From: Lineus longissimus
Lineage: Eukaryota > Nemertea > Pilidiophora > Heteronemertea > Lineidae
Direction: 5' to 3'
NCBI RefSeq assembly: GCF_910592395.1
Contig: NC_088314.1
Location: 3,844,001-3,908,000, forward strand
Length of the DNA stretch: 64,000 nt
The translations under genes and the position numbers were made by a program. Shown here in pieces: positions 10,601 through 25,600 of the stretch; the first letter of the stretch is position 1; each line of letters begins with the position of its first letter. The notes under the pieces are model-generated. The model was not told the origin of the DNA. It saw only the letters and a program-made list of their open reading frames with translations, and did not search any database.

Positions 10601-13600
10601 AAACATTACAGAAGTCAAAACTTCATGTCATAATTTGTCTGCCCAGGGAAAATCCAGCTGAAATCATAGCTGCAGTCGTATGACCCAAAATTTTAATAAC
10701 CCTTACCATGGTATATGGCATAGATTGAAACCTTAACCAATATTGACCCATACTCATTTTGTAACCTTATCGGCCAATCTCCAGCAGAAGATATGAGAGT
10801 ACATTATTGAAACACCAATGCACATACATTTAGGACAGATGAACAGACAGAGAAGAAATTAGCAAACAAAAACAGTTTGTGATAATTTACCTTTAAATCT
10901 TGCGATATGTTTGTATCTTCTTTCAAGAGACGCAGTTTTGAGTCCTCTCGTAACGTGTCCCACAATACATCAGCACCAGCACGTCCTAAAGCAAGACCAG
11001 GGAATACAAATACAAGTTAGATATGCTGGTTTAGAACACAACTTGAACAGAAATAGTTTGCTCAGAAACTGTGATAAATAGATCAACAATTGTGACAAAG
11101 ACGATGGATGTTTGCCGCCCCTGCCTATGGGAACAGGCTACTAATGCTGTAAACCAACACATTTTCCAACCTATTTTTTACACATTGTGTACTGAGGTGG
11201 ACCAATTCTTCATTATGAGAGTTTATCATCATAGTTTTTTAACTGTTTGAAAATCTGACTGTTTTAACTAAAAAAACACTTTCTTATGACTGAACAATGT
11301 TTATGGAATCCTGATCAGCCAACATTGAATCAGAATTATAACTTCTCTCAGATGCCAAAGGTGAACACTTTGAAAATCAATTCTACCACGGCTCATAAAA
11401 ATCTAAAGCGCGTTCTCTAAAAATAAAATAGGAGACACTCTTGAAATGTCTCAAGGGAATTATCAAAATAGATTTGAACAGTGAATGTCTCGGTATTTTA
11501 AGGTCATGGAGAAGAGATAGGAAAATAGCTTTATTAAATTGTCTCTGAGAGGTAGAAAGTTTGTACCAACCATAAAAAACACCATAAATGGAAAACTCAT
11601 AAACAGTCTCTTTGTCTCCTCAAGTTTACTGAGAGACTGGACTATATCATTCAGACTCAAATCTTTCAGGTATTTGCTCTTCTAGCAATTTTCTGATTCG
11701 CCTACTACACCGCCAAAACCACACAAGCCAATGATTATTCCAAACCAAATAGCAGATTATTGGCAAGAACGTAAAAGCAACGAGTCTTGAAAACCTGTAA
11801 GATCGAAGTGGGATTCGGCCAAGTCAGGCAACATTATCTAAAGGATTACGTATCACATGTATAAGTAAGGGAAAAGTCAAACCAAGGTCATGCAGGATAT
11901 CATGTTTGGAGGGTTTTTTAATGCAAAAAAGGTAACACTTGGCGGGAAGGGGATTTAGACAGGATAACAAAATCTGACAGATGTCAGATTGGAATAGTTC
12001 CACATCATAGCCCAGGTTGACTATCGAAGAGAAGTAGGAATCTTTCTTCAGGGCGGTCACGTCTACAAAGCCCACATCCTCATGCCTTTAGCGCTTTAAC
12101 AGTAAAGTGCAAGGATCGGATAAACAAAATACGGTGAAATTAGTGAGTTAGTTTATACACACCCTTTTTACTCTTACCCCCCTGACGGCGTAATTTTGGA
12201 TTGATCGTGGTGACTGTTTTGTGTTCCATTTTCGGATAGAGGTAATCATTCGCTTTTTTGCCGTAAAGTTTATACAACTGGATGTGATGCCAAGGAAGAT
12301 TTGCAAAGTCTTCTGTTGTCAAGACGAATGATCGGTCTTCCTCTTGAGTACGATCATCGGGCATTCCTCCACCCTCCGGGACTGGTGATATACTATGAGG
12401 CTCTAACATCTCATTGGTTGATATTCGCCGGCCAGGAACGTTGAGCATTTCTTGACGCAAGGATCCCCGCCGGGAGTCCGGTTCGCTTTTTCGTCTTTCT
12501 GGCATGGGCGATTCAACTTTTTTCATTTGGCTGGCTGCGCGTACTTCTTTGGCTTTTTGGCGGTCAGACTCTGCAAGGAATCAGAAATACATATGGCATC
12601 TTTCACTAACTTTATACAGAGCCATTCATGACCAAGTTAGCCTTAAAATAAAATAACAAGTTGATGACTTGGATATTTTTAAATAGCACAACACAAATAG
12701 ACGAAAACTACCAAATCGAATTAAACTGTTCTCAAATGAAAGCTGTTTCAAATGTTTCTTCACTCACCAAGTGACTCCTTGCATATTTTCAAGAGAGCCT
12801 CTTCCCGTGCTTGCTTGCTATCTCTGGCAGATTGGCGAAGCTACAAGTAGAAAGAAACATACATGAACAGCAAGTAACGAAGTTTACATTTTGTGCGCAT
12901 GGGAACACAGGCAACAGGCGATGACGTTGTGACTTGAACACAATGTCCGACTGACAAGTGGCATGACTTATGGGACACTGATATGGCTCTAAATAAAAAA
13001 TTGAAAAAGGGGTGAACAAAAGACTTTGACAGAAAACTGTGTTGAATACATCTATGCCTGATCTTGCTAGTTTCAATATGATTATAGTCATTTTTGTGCC
13101 TCTGCATGAGTTATGATCTAGATCATTGCAAAATTAAAGAGCACTGCACACATGTGAGTTTGATCGCAGAGACGTATACTTTTATCTCGTCTTGTCCAGA
13201 CAATTAGCTCAGTCATCCATTATGGCCGGATTAGTACCAAGCTCACTACAATGTCAAACAAGTCAACAAAAACTGCCCATGAAAAACCACATGAACCATG
13301 ACACATGCTTTCACATATCACTCCAGGGATGCTAACACCAGCGCTAACACTTTCTACTGATAGCATTAGCGGTCGTTTCTATCTCATTCTGGGTAATATT
13401 GTTTAGGCCGAGGGGCACTTAGACCGTTGCTATCAAGCTGGTGGTTGGGTAATTTTCCTATCTTGTTGGGGAATTGAGAGTATTTGAGTGACCTTTGGAA
13501 TGTTCCGAAATGCACATGAAAAACTAACTGCAGAAAGCAGGCCTACTATGGGAATGTGATGCTCACATCTCAAATCAATCAACTGGACCTTAGCTGAGCG

Positions 13601-16600
13601 ACAAAGTGATAAAATCGCATGGACATACATGTACATGAAATAATGATTTTGATTAATTACTTTATTATGAGCGCTGATTCATCAACTTTTATTATTGTGC
13701 TTTAAAATTTGCCATACTTTGCTGCTGACGTGGTACATCATCTGCTACAGGCTCAAGCCGGCGTCGCCCTGATCTGATTAAGCAGCACCACCTATCAGCA
13801 AGATCTGCATCATTCATTCGTATAGTTCATGCTGATTAGAATCAGCAGGACTCATCCAGATGTGATGAGGATGAAGATGACTATCTTGCCGTGGTGCGAT
13901 TAATTGGCTGGGGTTTTGTCTGATGGCAACTAATTCTGGTGACAGATGGTTATGGATGAGTGTCACAGCTAGGCCAGCGTGATTCCGATTTCTGATAAAC
14001 TGCACTCCCGGAAATATTTGCGCGCTTTAATCGACAGTTTACACATTGTGTGGGAATTTCATATTGTCAGATCTCCATTCTTGCAGGATTATGCTTATAG
14101 GTTTTTCCATTCTAAGATGCATTGCAAACAACTTTAGAACTTCGTTCAACCGAACCCATACTTAATCCAGATTTAGTGGACTTTCTGGACATGTTTTTTT
14201 CCGACCAAATATTTCTCATGTTTGTGAAACTTTATTCAGTAAAGAAAATAAAATGAAATTTATCAAAAGGTGATTCAGACAGCAAGGTTGCCTGTGATAT
14301 AACACCGAACTGAGGTAGGAGGCATTGTACGGTGCATGCAGAAATCGCATTAATGGCAACTTTTTTTGGTGGATTTTGACTGGCACCTAGGACTTGCCAG
14401 GAAAAGCTGCCGACTTCTGTTGGTAGTTGTTTTCTTATTTCCCTTCAAAGGTTCCTTTTCGAAAGTTGTTTTCCTCATCTCTGGTAGAAAATGTCATTTC
14501 TAATGAACTGATTTCAAATGGTGCTAGATATTGTTAACTCTATGCTACAAATGAAACCAGTGCACTCGAAAAACTTCATCTATAACTGACTTTGAGTGGA
14601 GCGCTTTTGCAGTACTCCAAACCACTATCATACCAGTAAAACCACTATAAAAACCTTACACTACTCTAGCTAATAGCAAAGATGGCATACTGTAGCTACT
14701 TGGACTCGGCCTAATAAAAGTAATTTAAATGAAGCTAAAGAGAGAAATAGGAAGGTAACTTTCAGAGTTAGCCTTGGCCCACTTTACTATACTGAGTGGT
14801 TAAGAAAGACCCTGATTGTAACTGAAAGATCATGGAATACATGTAGACCTATCAAAATAAAACTAGCTATGAACTTAATCGTATTACTCCTGAGAAATGT
14901 GTCCTGACAAACAACTCAGTCTATATCCCTGCAAATTTAAAGAGAAACGTCCAAGCACTTGGATACATCCCTCAAATGAAGAATATCCCAGGGAATCCAA
15001 AGTATATTTAATTGGTATTCTCAAAACTGCACCCACACTACAGAAACCTGACCTCACTGCTCACCTAAGTTGCCAACCAGCGGGTGGGGCTCTACTGGCT
15101 ATTGCTTGGGTAGTGACCAAAGTATTTAAGGGCAGAAGTAGAGCACCAACAACAACAAAATAAAGCCTATTTGAATTATGCATAGGAGATTATTAGAAAA
15201 ATATGAAAAGAATTAACAACTGGTATAGTTCCCAACTTCATTGTAATTGCCCATTGCTCCCTTTCCCTATGGCTACAAACAATAAAAATTGTTAAACCAC
15301 TAATCTGAAAATCTCATAAAACTATTAACAGCTGGAGGTAACCTATTGTACTGGGTCCATTGTCACTAGTATTGCATTACATCATCACAAATGCTTTGGA
15401 ATTGCATTTTGGTTACGGTTTGACTCTAATCCTAATAATACGCTTTAATATTCTCAATTTTCACCTTAACCAGAGCCAATATTTCAATATAATGCATGAT
15501 GCAATCAATCTACATTTTGTTATGTATTAGGCTGTGTTGATTCTCACATGCACCAAAATAACCTTCAATAGACCCAAAAAAGTGGGGTCATCAAGTGGCC
15601 CAGTCTCCATCACTCATTCTGATCAGCCAAAGTTTTTCTGCAAAAAGCTAAATGACCCTCCAGACTCAAATTTCACCAGCTACAAGGTCTACCCATGATA
15701 ATAATTTAGAGTGGAACCTCCCCCAGGGACACCTCTCTAGTCCGACACTGATGAAATAAGATTTTTTGGCACTTTGTTCTCCTGGCAATCAGAAGGAGTT
15801 TCGAAGTTGAAATGTCATAATGCATGGCAGGTATGTGGAATTCTATGTCAGGGAAATATGTACACATTTCACCAGTGTACTCAGCCTTTAATATGAATGG
15901 TCAATGAGTACACCAATGTTTTTCTCACAGGTTTTTCTAGAGCCCATAAAAAGCCCAGGGTTCATTAATTTGTGGCAGGCATTAGTTTCGGCCAATCACA
16001 ATAAATGTAACTTGCTCCCAGAACACATCAACTATTTATAACACCACACTAAAATAAAATTACTCGGAATTCATAAATTAGTGGAAAAGCATTGTGAATA
16101 AACATATGGTTGATGCAGACCAAATCCTCTGGTTTCCATATGGTCAGAATTGACAGAACTAGGCCTTCCAGACTCTTGAAGTTTTCATTACCTTTACATT
16201 ACAAGATTTCAACTCAAACTAACATAACACTACCTATGAAATTGTCCAAGTTATTTTTTTCGTAGATTGTGAATGAACGAGCCTATCATCCTCCAGTATG
16301 TTTGAACAGGCTCGGAGGAATCTACCAACATGTTTACACACTACTCTAAGAATGTTCCAAGCCCGCCGCCTTACTGTCCCACAATCGATCGGAAGGGAGG
16401 GACAACAATTTAAAACAAACACGGCACTTCATCGTATCTTGCCATCTCATCATGCTCTGTTTTCGAGGCTGGTGTCCGTGTTGGTGTTGCCTCATACTTT
16501 TCCTTGCAGTTAGAGGGCGAAGCAATCTCTAGACATGGATCAGGATGGCATGTGGTCAACTGGTGGACAGGGACTGGATTGTCTAAGGCTCAAACGAAAA

Positions 16601-19600
16601 CAAGGATCCGTCTCCACCTTGTGCTGATCTTTCTCCCAGTCCTGGAACTCACAAGAAACCATGAATGCCATCGCCGAGAAAATAAGAAACTCTTCAAAAA
16701 ACCATCACCGTATTTCGTTGAGTGCACAGAGCATTGATCCTGCATTGTCGGTCGACTAGCAGCGCACAGCAGCACTGATTTCAAATGGTGCTAGAGGCTT
16801 TGTTTACGAGTCTATCCACCACTTAAAACCAGGCTCCTGAGGCTTACATTCTGTGACATCATCTCGTTGAAGGAGAGGAAAAGCGTCGTACTATAAAATA
16901 CCGAACCAGAGTTTTATCTAGAAAACTAACACCGCATTTAAAGAAAACATGTAACTGATGACATTTTACAATTTTTTTAGGCCTGATCATCTTTGAACAG
17001 TTGATGGAGATTACCACAAGTAATATTTTATAACAGAATCAGTGAAATATACACCCTATAGTATACGCCCAAAAACACACTGGCATAAAGTTATTAATAC
17101 AACATATAGTGGGATTATATCAGTAAAATATTTTATGATGACTCTTCTGAGGGGATTTCAAATTTTCGTCACGGATACATAGATTGATTGATTGCGCATC
17201 CAGGTAATTATTTTGTGTTCGTGCATGGCTTCTGTTTTACGCATTTTTTGTAATTGACACTGTCAGTGCAAAAAGGAGGTCAAGTAAAGATTACAGTATG
17301 TTCCTCTTTGAAAAGATCTAACAATAGGGAAAAAAACTGTCACCAAATATCGCTCATTTTGTCTCATGGATATCACCTAAGGTTACATGGCATGAGACAG
17401 CATGAGCAATCACTCAAAAAGGGTTCGTTTGCTGGGTAAGGGTTGCATCTCTTCTCTCATTAAGACTCAACGTGAAACAAGTTAAAAGTCTTAATTAGGA
17501 AAGAGAGCAAGTTATCGGTAGGGTGGAAAGAAAACATGCAAAGATAATGAAATTACCTGGTAACGAAGTTACAATTTCATCTAGAACCAAAAAATTAAAG
17601 AAAGATTCATGAAAGAAGGTCCAAACACTACGACATTTAAACAGATGACAGATTATATGTATCAATATTGTCTGGAAAGAGTTAATTTGTCATGTCCGAA
17701 GTCTGTGTACAGTCTCCACCTCCTCCTGATTGAAGAGTGTGAGATACCGAGAAAAATCAATCAGGGACGAAGGATGTTCTTATTAGCGTATGTGAGCAGC
17801 GCTTGCCGATGAGATGGGTACACATCTGTGGGGTTCTGATACCTGCAGGGTGGATGGCGTGCGGCCACTTGGGAGACTGGAGCAATGGCTCAGTAGCCAT
17901 CTCACTACCCAAATGAAAGACGGTGCTGTTTGTTCAGGGGATAGAGCAAAACAGTGTTATGTTATTCAAGGCAAAAATTAGTGCCCTAGCTTTCACCTTT
18001 TGTTGGTACCAATGCAATCCCAATATAGTAATGCTGATTCATTTTTCAATTCAGTAGGAAGCAATTTTTTAATTCGACTCTGTAGAAGATGGGACAATAG
18101 CACTGTCCCACCAAATTGTGGATCATGGTCCAACATAGTTTTCATTGATCTTGATTGTTTACAGCGAAAATACTAAACTGAATTGCAATCACAAGAGTAC
18201 AGCCTTCTGTGGTTGACTTTTAAAAATTTGCCATTAGTGCAATAGCGAGCGTAAAACAATACATTGTATAGAAACTGTTTTATGCATCACTGATGTAACA
18301 TCCATCAATCAAATAATACAATAGCATATGCCATTAAGCGTAAGTGATGATGCGGTGTAGCCAATGAGGACACACACCATACAAAGCGTACTCCACAGAC
18401 TGAAACTTGACTCTCGCTCAAAATACCCTTCTCGTTTATTCATGCATAAATAAATTGATGAATCAATTCAGCATTCTAGTACATTGACTCCCTCCGCAAC
18501 AAGAACACTGCAGGGAGGTGGAGAAATCAATATGGCCGCCTGCAGTTGCCATGGAAACCATCAACAGTCAACAGGAACTATCCAGACACGCATGAAAAAT
18601 GCACTGGATGGAAAAAGCGTTGATAGATATCATGGTTTGCAAAGTATGAGAAGTTTATTGAACGTCCACTTGTGTGACGAGAGCCTTTTTTGATGCGTCA
18701 TTATTGCCGAGCGTTTATTTTTAACCCAAAAATACCAAGGGTAGCTTCAGAGCATCCACTAGAAGATGGCTAATCGCTTTGATTTTGACAAAGCAGAAAA
18801 CCCGAACACCAGTATCCTGTGAGGGAAAAACCTATGCAGTCTACTCACTAATTAAAAAATTGTAATGTTCCGGAAGCCGATATATCATATGAGTTCTGCT
18901 TGATTTCCCTAGCCTCATCATGGCATCGCCTAATTGATTTATGGAACCAGCATTTTCCATTAAAAAAGTGCAACTCGTCCCGTATAGGAGTTGCAAAAAC
19001 ATCCCAATCTAGCATTCCAGAAAAATATTTGAAAAGCAACATTTTAAATTCATGTTGTTTACTTCAAATATTGATGCGTATGGGAAAATTCTTTCACCAA
19101 ATATCAGAAACATGAGAGATGGAACTGCATTTTTGCAGCTCCCATGAGTGTCTGATAGATAACTGATTTAAAGCACTCGGAGATCATTCCCCACCCACCT
19201 TAACAGGCAGGCAGTGTATATGGCTGTGGGCGGTGTCATCTCAAGGCCTTTCGTGTCAAGATGCTTTGAGATGGAAGTCTGTATGAAGCACCTGAAGGAA
19301 CCCCCCCCCCCCCCTTGCCAGCAGTAATGTTTGGTCAGTCTAAATCGTGGAAACCGGAAATCAGAAATGTCAACCTTTTTTAGCCTCAAACGCAAACGAA
19401 TGTGATCTGAATTGAAGCTCACATGTGTTGACCTTTTGCTGTGATGCTATATCTGCTCAACTCTGAGCAGTTTTCAACATGTGAGAACCAGGAAATTCAC
19501 TTTTTCAGGATCAGTGGAACCAAGCAATTGACTACATCCCAAGCGAGCAATCAGGAATAGCAGCGCTGTATATAAATGGTGGTATGTCCTTGAGGTTTAG

Positions 19601-22600
19601 GCGCCGGGATCAATAACAGCCCGAACATGGTATATCATAGTACATGAAGACAAAATAGCGGGATGATATCACTGTTCAAGCGAGGATACGGTATAGTGAC
19701 ATTGCAACAGATGGGTTGCATCGAGGAAAATGAAATATTCAAAATATCATTATTTCGCTTCATCTTTATTTCCCACCATACTGGAACCAAACTTACACGT
19801 ACACAGACTGCAAGTAACCTTCACCAATCAAGAGTACAATGCATAATTACTTCATTACGAATTCAAAATAATTTTGCATCGAATCTTCTCAAAATATTTG
19901 ATTCGAAGATATTTTGCTTAGTATGTAAGATGACAAATGGAATCAACAACAACAGCAAAAAACGCCCTACCTTTGAGAAGACCGAGAAAATGACTGTCTG
20001 GACCAGGATCCCGAAAGCAGTTCAAACACACCCTATACCTCCGACAATCATCAACCTGTGCCAGTACTGTTCCGTAGTTGCTCCCAGCAGATAATCGGCT
20101 GCAAATCTATCACGAAAGCGCGGATAGTTGTCATGGTACATAATTGCCGATCAGAGCGTCCAACAATCACAACTATAGTCCGTCTTAATTCATTATTGAG
20201 CTCGAATGCAGTAGCATGCTATCCCGTTATACATATTGCCACTGGGTAACCAACGTCATCAATGATCGTCCACGCTACCAACGAACAAGAGAAATAGTGC
20301 ATAATGCATATTGAAATTCTGCATACTGGCACTCGGGATCAATGCGGCAACTGAATAGCTTCGGAACGGGAGGTCACTGAGAAGTGGTCTCGGAACCGAC
20401 GAGAAGCAACGTGCTGGGGTAGGAAATTGAGGTGGGAGGGCACAAGCACCCAATGCTGGTATGATGCATAGTCTATAGCTCTGATCTCAATGAACGATGT
20501 TGAAGGAAAGGGCGACTGTAACATTGGAAGTTCAACAAAAAATCCAGTCAAGATGATAATGATATTCTGAAACATATGGAACTACCACTTTTTGTCCAAC
20601 AATCTGCTCATCTTCGAGTTGTCTTGTTTCATGAGATTCCTTCACAAAAGCCCAACACGATAGCTATCTTTGCAAATACCTTGAGATGCTCTGGCAAAAT
20701 GACAACATCTGAGGTTATTACCTTGAACTACTCGACAAACTAAGTCGGACCTAGCATTGTCCCTTAAACAAATTTCCTCACATTCCAGGCATAACCTTCA
20801 TAATCTCATTCAGTCATTCTTAATGCTGCTGAAATTTATACCAACTCTGCCTTCCCAGTCATCTCTTGCTGGCGGAGAATTTGAATATTTCGATCCCCGA
20901 TCAACAGGGTACGCCATCTTGGCTAATTAGGAACGGTTTCATGTCTCCCAAGAGGGCGCACCACTGATGATCTGCATCATACTTGGCACAGTAATGTCGT
21001 ATTTATCATGAGGGTGAGGATGGTGTAGCATTTTATCAACAGATATATACGAATGTTCAACTGAAGTATAGTTGAAATGGGTGTACCATCTCTGTACAGC
21101 AGAGTCTTCAAAGACTGATGAAACAGACTAGATAAAGCAGAAGAAAGTCAAAGGTTGCCATTTCTAACCAGGTGGTCGAAAAAGCCATGCAACACCAGAG
21201 ACTGAGTCTGGTACCAGGATCTCCCAGCTAACGACTAATTATCTCTGCCATAGACTAGATATGGCATGACGGAAAAATCTGATCTGGTAGCTTTGCCACA
21301 ATCCGAGATGTCACGCAGAAGCTTCGATCAATGAAGAAACTGTCAATCAGGTGAGAGCAGCCAAACTTCTAATAGGCAAGTATGATCAGGTCATGACATT
21401 TTGGGTCGAGTTACTATCCTTCAATTTTGCTGATGTAGGACTGTGTCTGGTTTCAATGCTTATCGATATTTGCGTGGAGAATCTAAAGCATCACGCAAAC
21501 AAGTGATTTTTGTAACTGTCACTTGCGATTATAATCACTGCTATATACAATGTCGTCAACGGGTTAGAACATCAATTGCTGGTGTTTTATTTTGATCACA
21601 GCTAATTCTATCACAAACCAGCTAACAGCCAACTCGGGGAAAGTTTTGTTCTCATTTGGAGCAGGAATGTGCATAAACATACTTACACTACATAATAGTT
21701 ACTAATAAGTTAACCGGGATCCCATTCAGTGTGACAAATCATGTGAAATACTGGCTTCAGTATTAGGAAAATCCATTATGATAAGCAACTCAAAGACCCC
21801 TGGGTTGGCTCGGACAGAAAGTTCACATTAAGTGCGTTTACCGACTTGGCAGATGTCCAAATACGTTCAAAACAAGTACACTCAGAAAGATTATTGATGT
21901 ATACCACTTCTAATAGCAAGGCACTCAAGAAAGATTTTTGTTCAGATTTAACTGGTGTCATCACTGTCACGAAAAAACCAACAAAATCTCTTTCACATAC
22001 CTTCTCTTGTTCAGATTGCTCAAATTCGCGTAGTTTCGTTGCATAGTCATCTTGGGCACGTATCAGCTCCCTCTGGAGTGCAAGCTTCTTCTGCAGATGG
22101 CGGTGTTCTGTTTCTTTCTCTTCATTCTTTATCTGCTGCCAGTACTTGTAAGTCTTCTCGTTATGCTGAAAGGATATACAAAAATACACATTTTGAGTTA
22201 TTTATGACATATTTAGTCTGTTTGGTTTCTTCACCGGTATCTCTCTCCACTTTCGTTGCCCATCGCAACGATAATCATCACAGGTCTTGGCAAAAAAATG
22301 TCTCGTGTAACATTAGTTAAACAGCTTGATCAGCCCCATTGCCAACTTTTACCATTCATATCGAAGGCAGTGACGCTCTCACCTAAAGACTAGCTTCGAG
22401 TTTTACATCCTGGAAGGAGACACGAATTGGCCCCTTGACAGATAGATGAACTGAAAAATGCCAACACTAATCTTGATTCAGTGTCTCAGTTTCATGGACG
22501 TGAATATCTCCAACATACTCTGACGATAAATTCATTCTAAATTGTTCCCAGATCTTGTGTATCTGTAATCAACTCTATCTTCGCCATATTTCATGATGAT

Positions 22601-25600
22601 GCCACGATATCAGTTCAAGGTCATTAGTCTCGATTGCTGAAGCCACCCCCACCGAAATATTCATGAGTGCCGCAATTCGCCGCGGGCTAGTTGAAACAAA
22701 TACGATTGATTCCTCTGGAGCTGACAGATACAGAGGCATACTACATGATATGGCAAAGTTATATTAGGTAGTATTTCGTGTGTTCTTTCAGAATGGTAAC
22801 ATCCCCATTCAGGAAGACACAATCCAAGATTGTGTGAAGGATGTACAGATCTGTTCATTAAAAATGTGAAATTCTTTGATTTGCTCTCACTATATATATA
22901 TATATCAGGCAATGCTAAGCCTTCTCTGGAACATTCTGTAATGGGCAAACGTCCCAAAGCTAAATCATTATTTGAACATTTTTCAAAAATTCCAAGTATT
23001 GTCCACAAACCTACCATTTGTTCTCACCACAAAGCAATATTATATAACACAGCAAAAGAATGTCTCCAAATCTGTGCAGGCCAAGTCATGTCAAGTCAAA
23101 AAATCAAAGGAAAATTGGCTTTGAAATCATACTAGGTAGCTGTGTAGATTACATAACATGGCAATTGTGATAGTATGATCTGTTGGGACCTGAACAAACC
23201 TATCAAGGCTTGACTGGTCTTTTTCAGATCACAGATGGGCTGGGAAAGATCGAACCGTACCATATGATGTAGATGATGATAATGAGTGCCAGGGAGGATG
23301 CAAAACAGAGAGAATGGCTAAACTTCCCCATGACCCTACACTTTTCAAAATTGTTGTCAAATTCTAAGATTTTTTCAAAATGTTGAAATTTCATGGTGAA
23401 TTTCAAATATATTTCTAAGATTTGGGGGAATGGGGCCCCTAGGGCCTGCGCCTGTGTAACATGAGGTGGAAGCAAGGCCTGGTCGTACGGCATGCACACA
23501 CACATTCTAGTTGGTCCGAGCAAGGGCCGACTTAGATTTCCTCATATTGCACACATTTTACCAAAATGAGGAAAAGAGCTCCGAGAGCTCAAACTGCAAA
23601 GAATGATGAGAAAAATTGGCAACCAAAAGGCATGATGAATTCTCAAAAAGAGAGAAATTCGAGAAGAACCTACCTTAAGTTGAATGTGGACCTCCAACGG
23701 GTCATGGGCGATCCTTACTGGCGAAACATCAAATAATCTACACACAGCTATGTTGATAGTTACTAAGAGGGACACAATTAATATGCAAATTGTAGCGTTT
23801 GACGCAAATTACACAAATACACTAGTGGCTACTTATTACATAAAACTTACATAACGAGCCCAGTGTATTGACTTGGTACATGTTTTACTTTCGTCATTCA
23901 AAGGAAACAAAGAAAATACCACTTTTCCATTAAGTAAGAAACGTCATCAGGACCACCCTAACCAGACCTAAGCTATCAGTACAATTACTGTACACTTTTT
24001 AAACCATTTTTGAGCATAGTTGACTTTAGAATGATCTTACAATTGCCTGGGACAAAATTCAAAGGCTCTCCCCATTCTGAGCTTAAATCTCTGGGCAAGT
24101 TAAACCTTAAAATGTGACGATGCATGAGAACGTCCATTACAAAAAATCTTTTCATCTTCAAAGACTTTCTTATAAAATGTTTGTGGATGCCTATTTGAGA
24201 TACACCATACAACAACTCATGGAGGGGTTTTCAGTCATTTTGTTGAATGTCATCATTGCTGAGACATGGCGAGGTCATGTTATCTCAACAATATCCAATC
24301 AAAAATTATCCAATAATCTTGATTTAAACTTAGAGAGAGTTCAATAGTCCATCAACATCATAATTTAAAGGAGTACATGTCACATGAAGCTTGATATTCA
24401 GAGCTCTGATCTACAAACTTAACAATAAACTTGCAGTAGCCATAAATAGAAAAGAGCTCAGAGGCAGAAAAATATCCCCTGCATATGCCCACCGGACAAC
24501 AATCAGTAGAAACCCTTTCACAGGTGCCCCTCTCATGATATTCCAACAAAGCAACTAATTACCAACTCTTTATTTTCTTTACAAGAGCATAATTAGTGAG
24601 GGAAAGGGTCAACAAAAGCGACCAACTGGATAGGGTCCAAACCCTTCAAGTGCTTTAACTCTTTAAATACTGGAAAATTAATGAATAATGCAACGAACAA
24701 TGAAAACTTGTGAAATGTGTTTTTGAACAGGTGGCATTGGTTGTGCATTCATCATTTCTATAGAAGTAATATAGAACTTGTAAATTGGTAATTGCGCATA
24801 ATTAATAACGTATGAGACCCAAGGACGTCAGGTGGTGCGTCACCGACAGCGATATTTTTTTAATGTGTGAATTTTTACACCATGGGCTTCCTTGGTAGAC
24901 ATCGAGCTGCAGTTGATTGTATTCAAAATCTTAGAAATGTTTTGACCTTTTTCTTAATTTAGTTCTTCACACTGCAGAACATGGATATCGATAGAATGCA
25001 TAGAACTGAAGTGGCTTGGCCTTTGCATTATAGACAATCTCCGCACGCTACAGGTGTCTGCCGTCTCCATTTTCAAGAGAGGAACATAGTAAAACTCTGT
25101 ACTGTGCATGAAGGTCTTCTTCAAATCAATTTGTTCCATCCTACTTTGAAAGCGGGTAGGAATTCACTGGCATTTTCATTGAAAAGTTAGGTGAATAAAA
25201 ATGCTCAAGAACAACTGATCTAGATCATACTCCATCCATTTGATATAAATCCAATAGAAATAGTTTGACTATAAAGTCGCCTTTGAGAGAAATCAGTCAC
25301 CATGCAAATTAATAGGTCATAACGTTACATTGACTGAAGTTTTCAAAAGACTGTTTCTGCAACAATTGATATGAAAACAGACAAGAAAGTCCAGTCTAAG
25401 CAAGTTTCATTCTGATTGATTTTAAGTCTGTGAAATAAAGTGTACCCTTCACCGTGTACATTTGTATGCGATAATGCTATAACAATGGCCTCCAACCAGC
25501 AAGGGTTAAATTATTACCGACATTAACAACGTCATTAAATATTTGCGGGATAAAATCTGCAAGCCTTGCCCCGAGCATAATCACAAATCTATTATTAGAA

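Larger units (their letters stand above)
12841..22000 (-). other. 9.2-kb intron of the unknown gene
   Basis: AT-rich intron with no convincing exon. Contents noted are the YY1/X-box-like pair near 18.54 kb, a 14-C tract at 19,301-19,314, a weak CTCF-like word at 20,946-20,959 and a degenerate 'GTGGAACCTCC..GGACACCTCTCTAG' element near 15,711-15,742. I see no transposase or reverse transcriptase reading frame. Confidence 0.55.
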
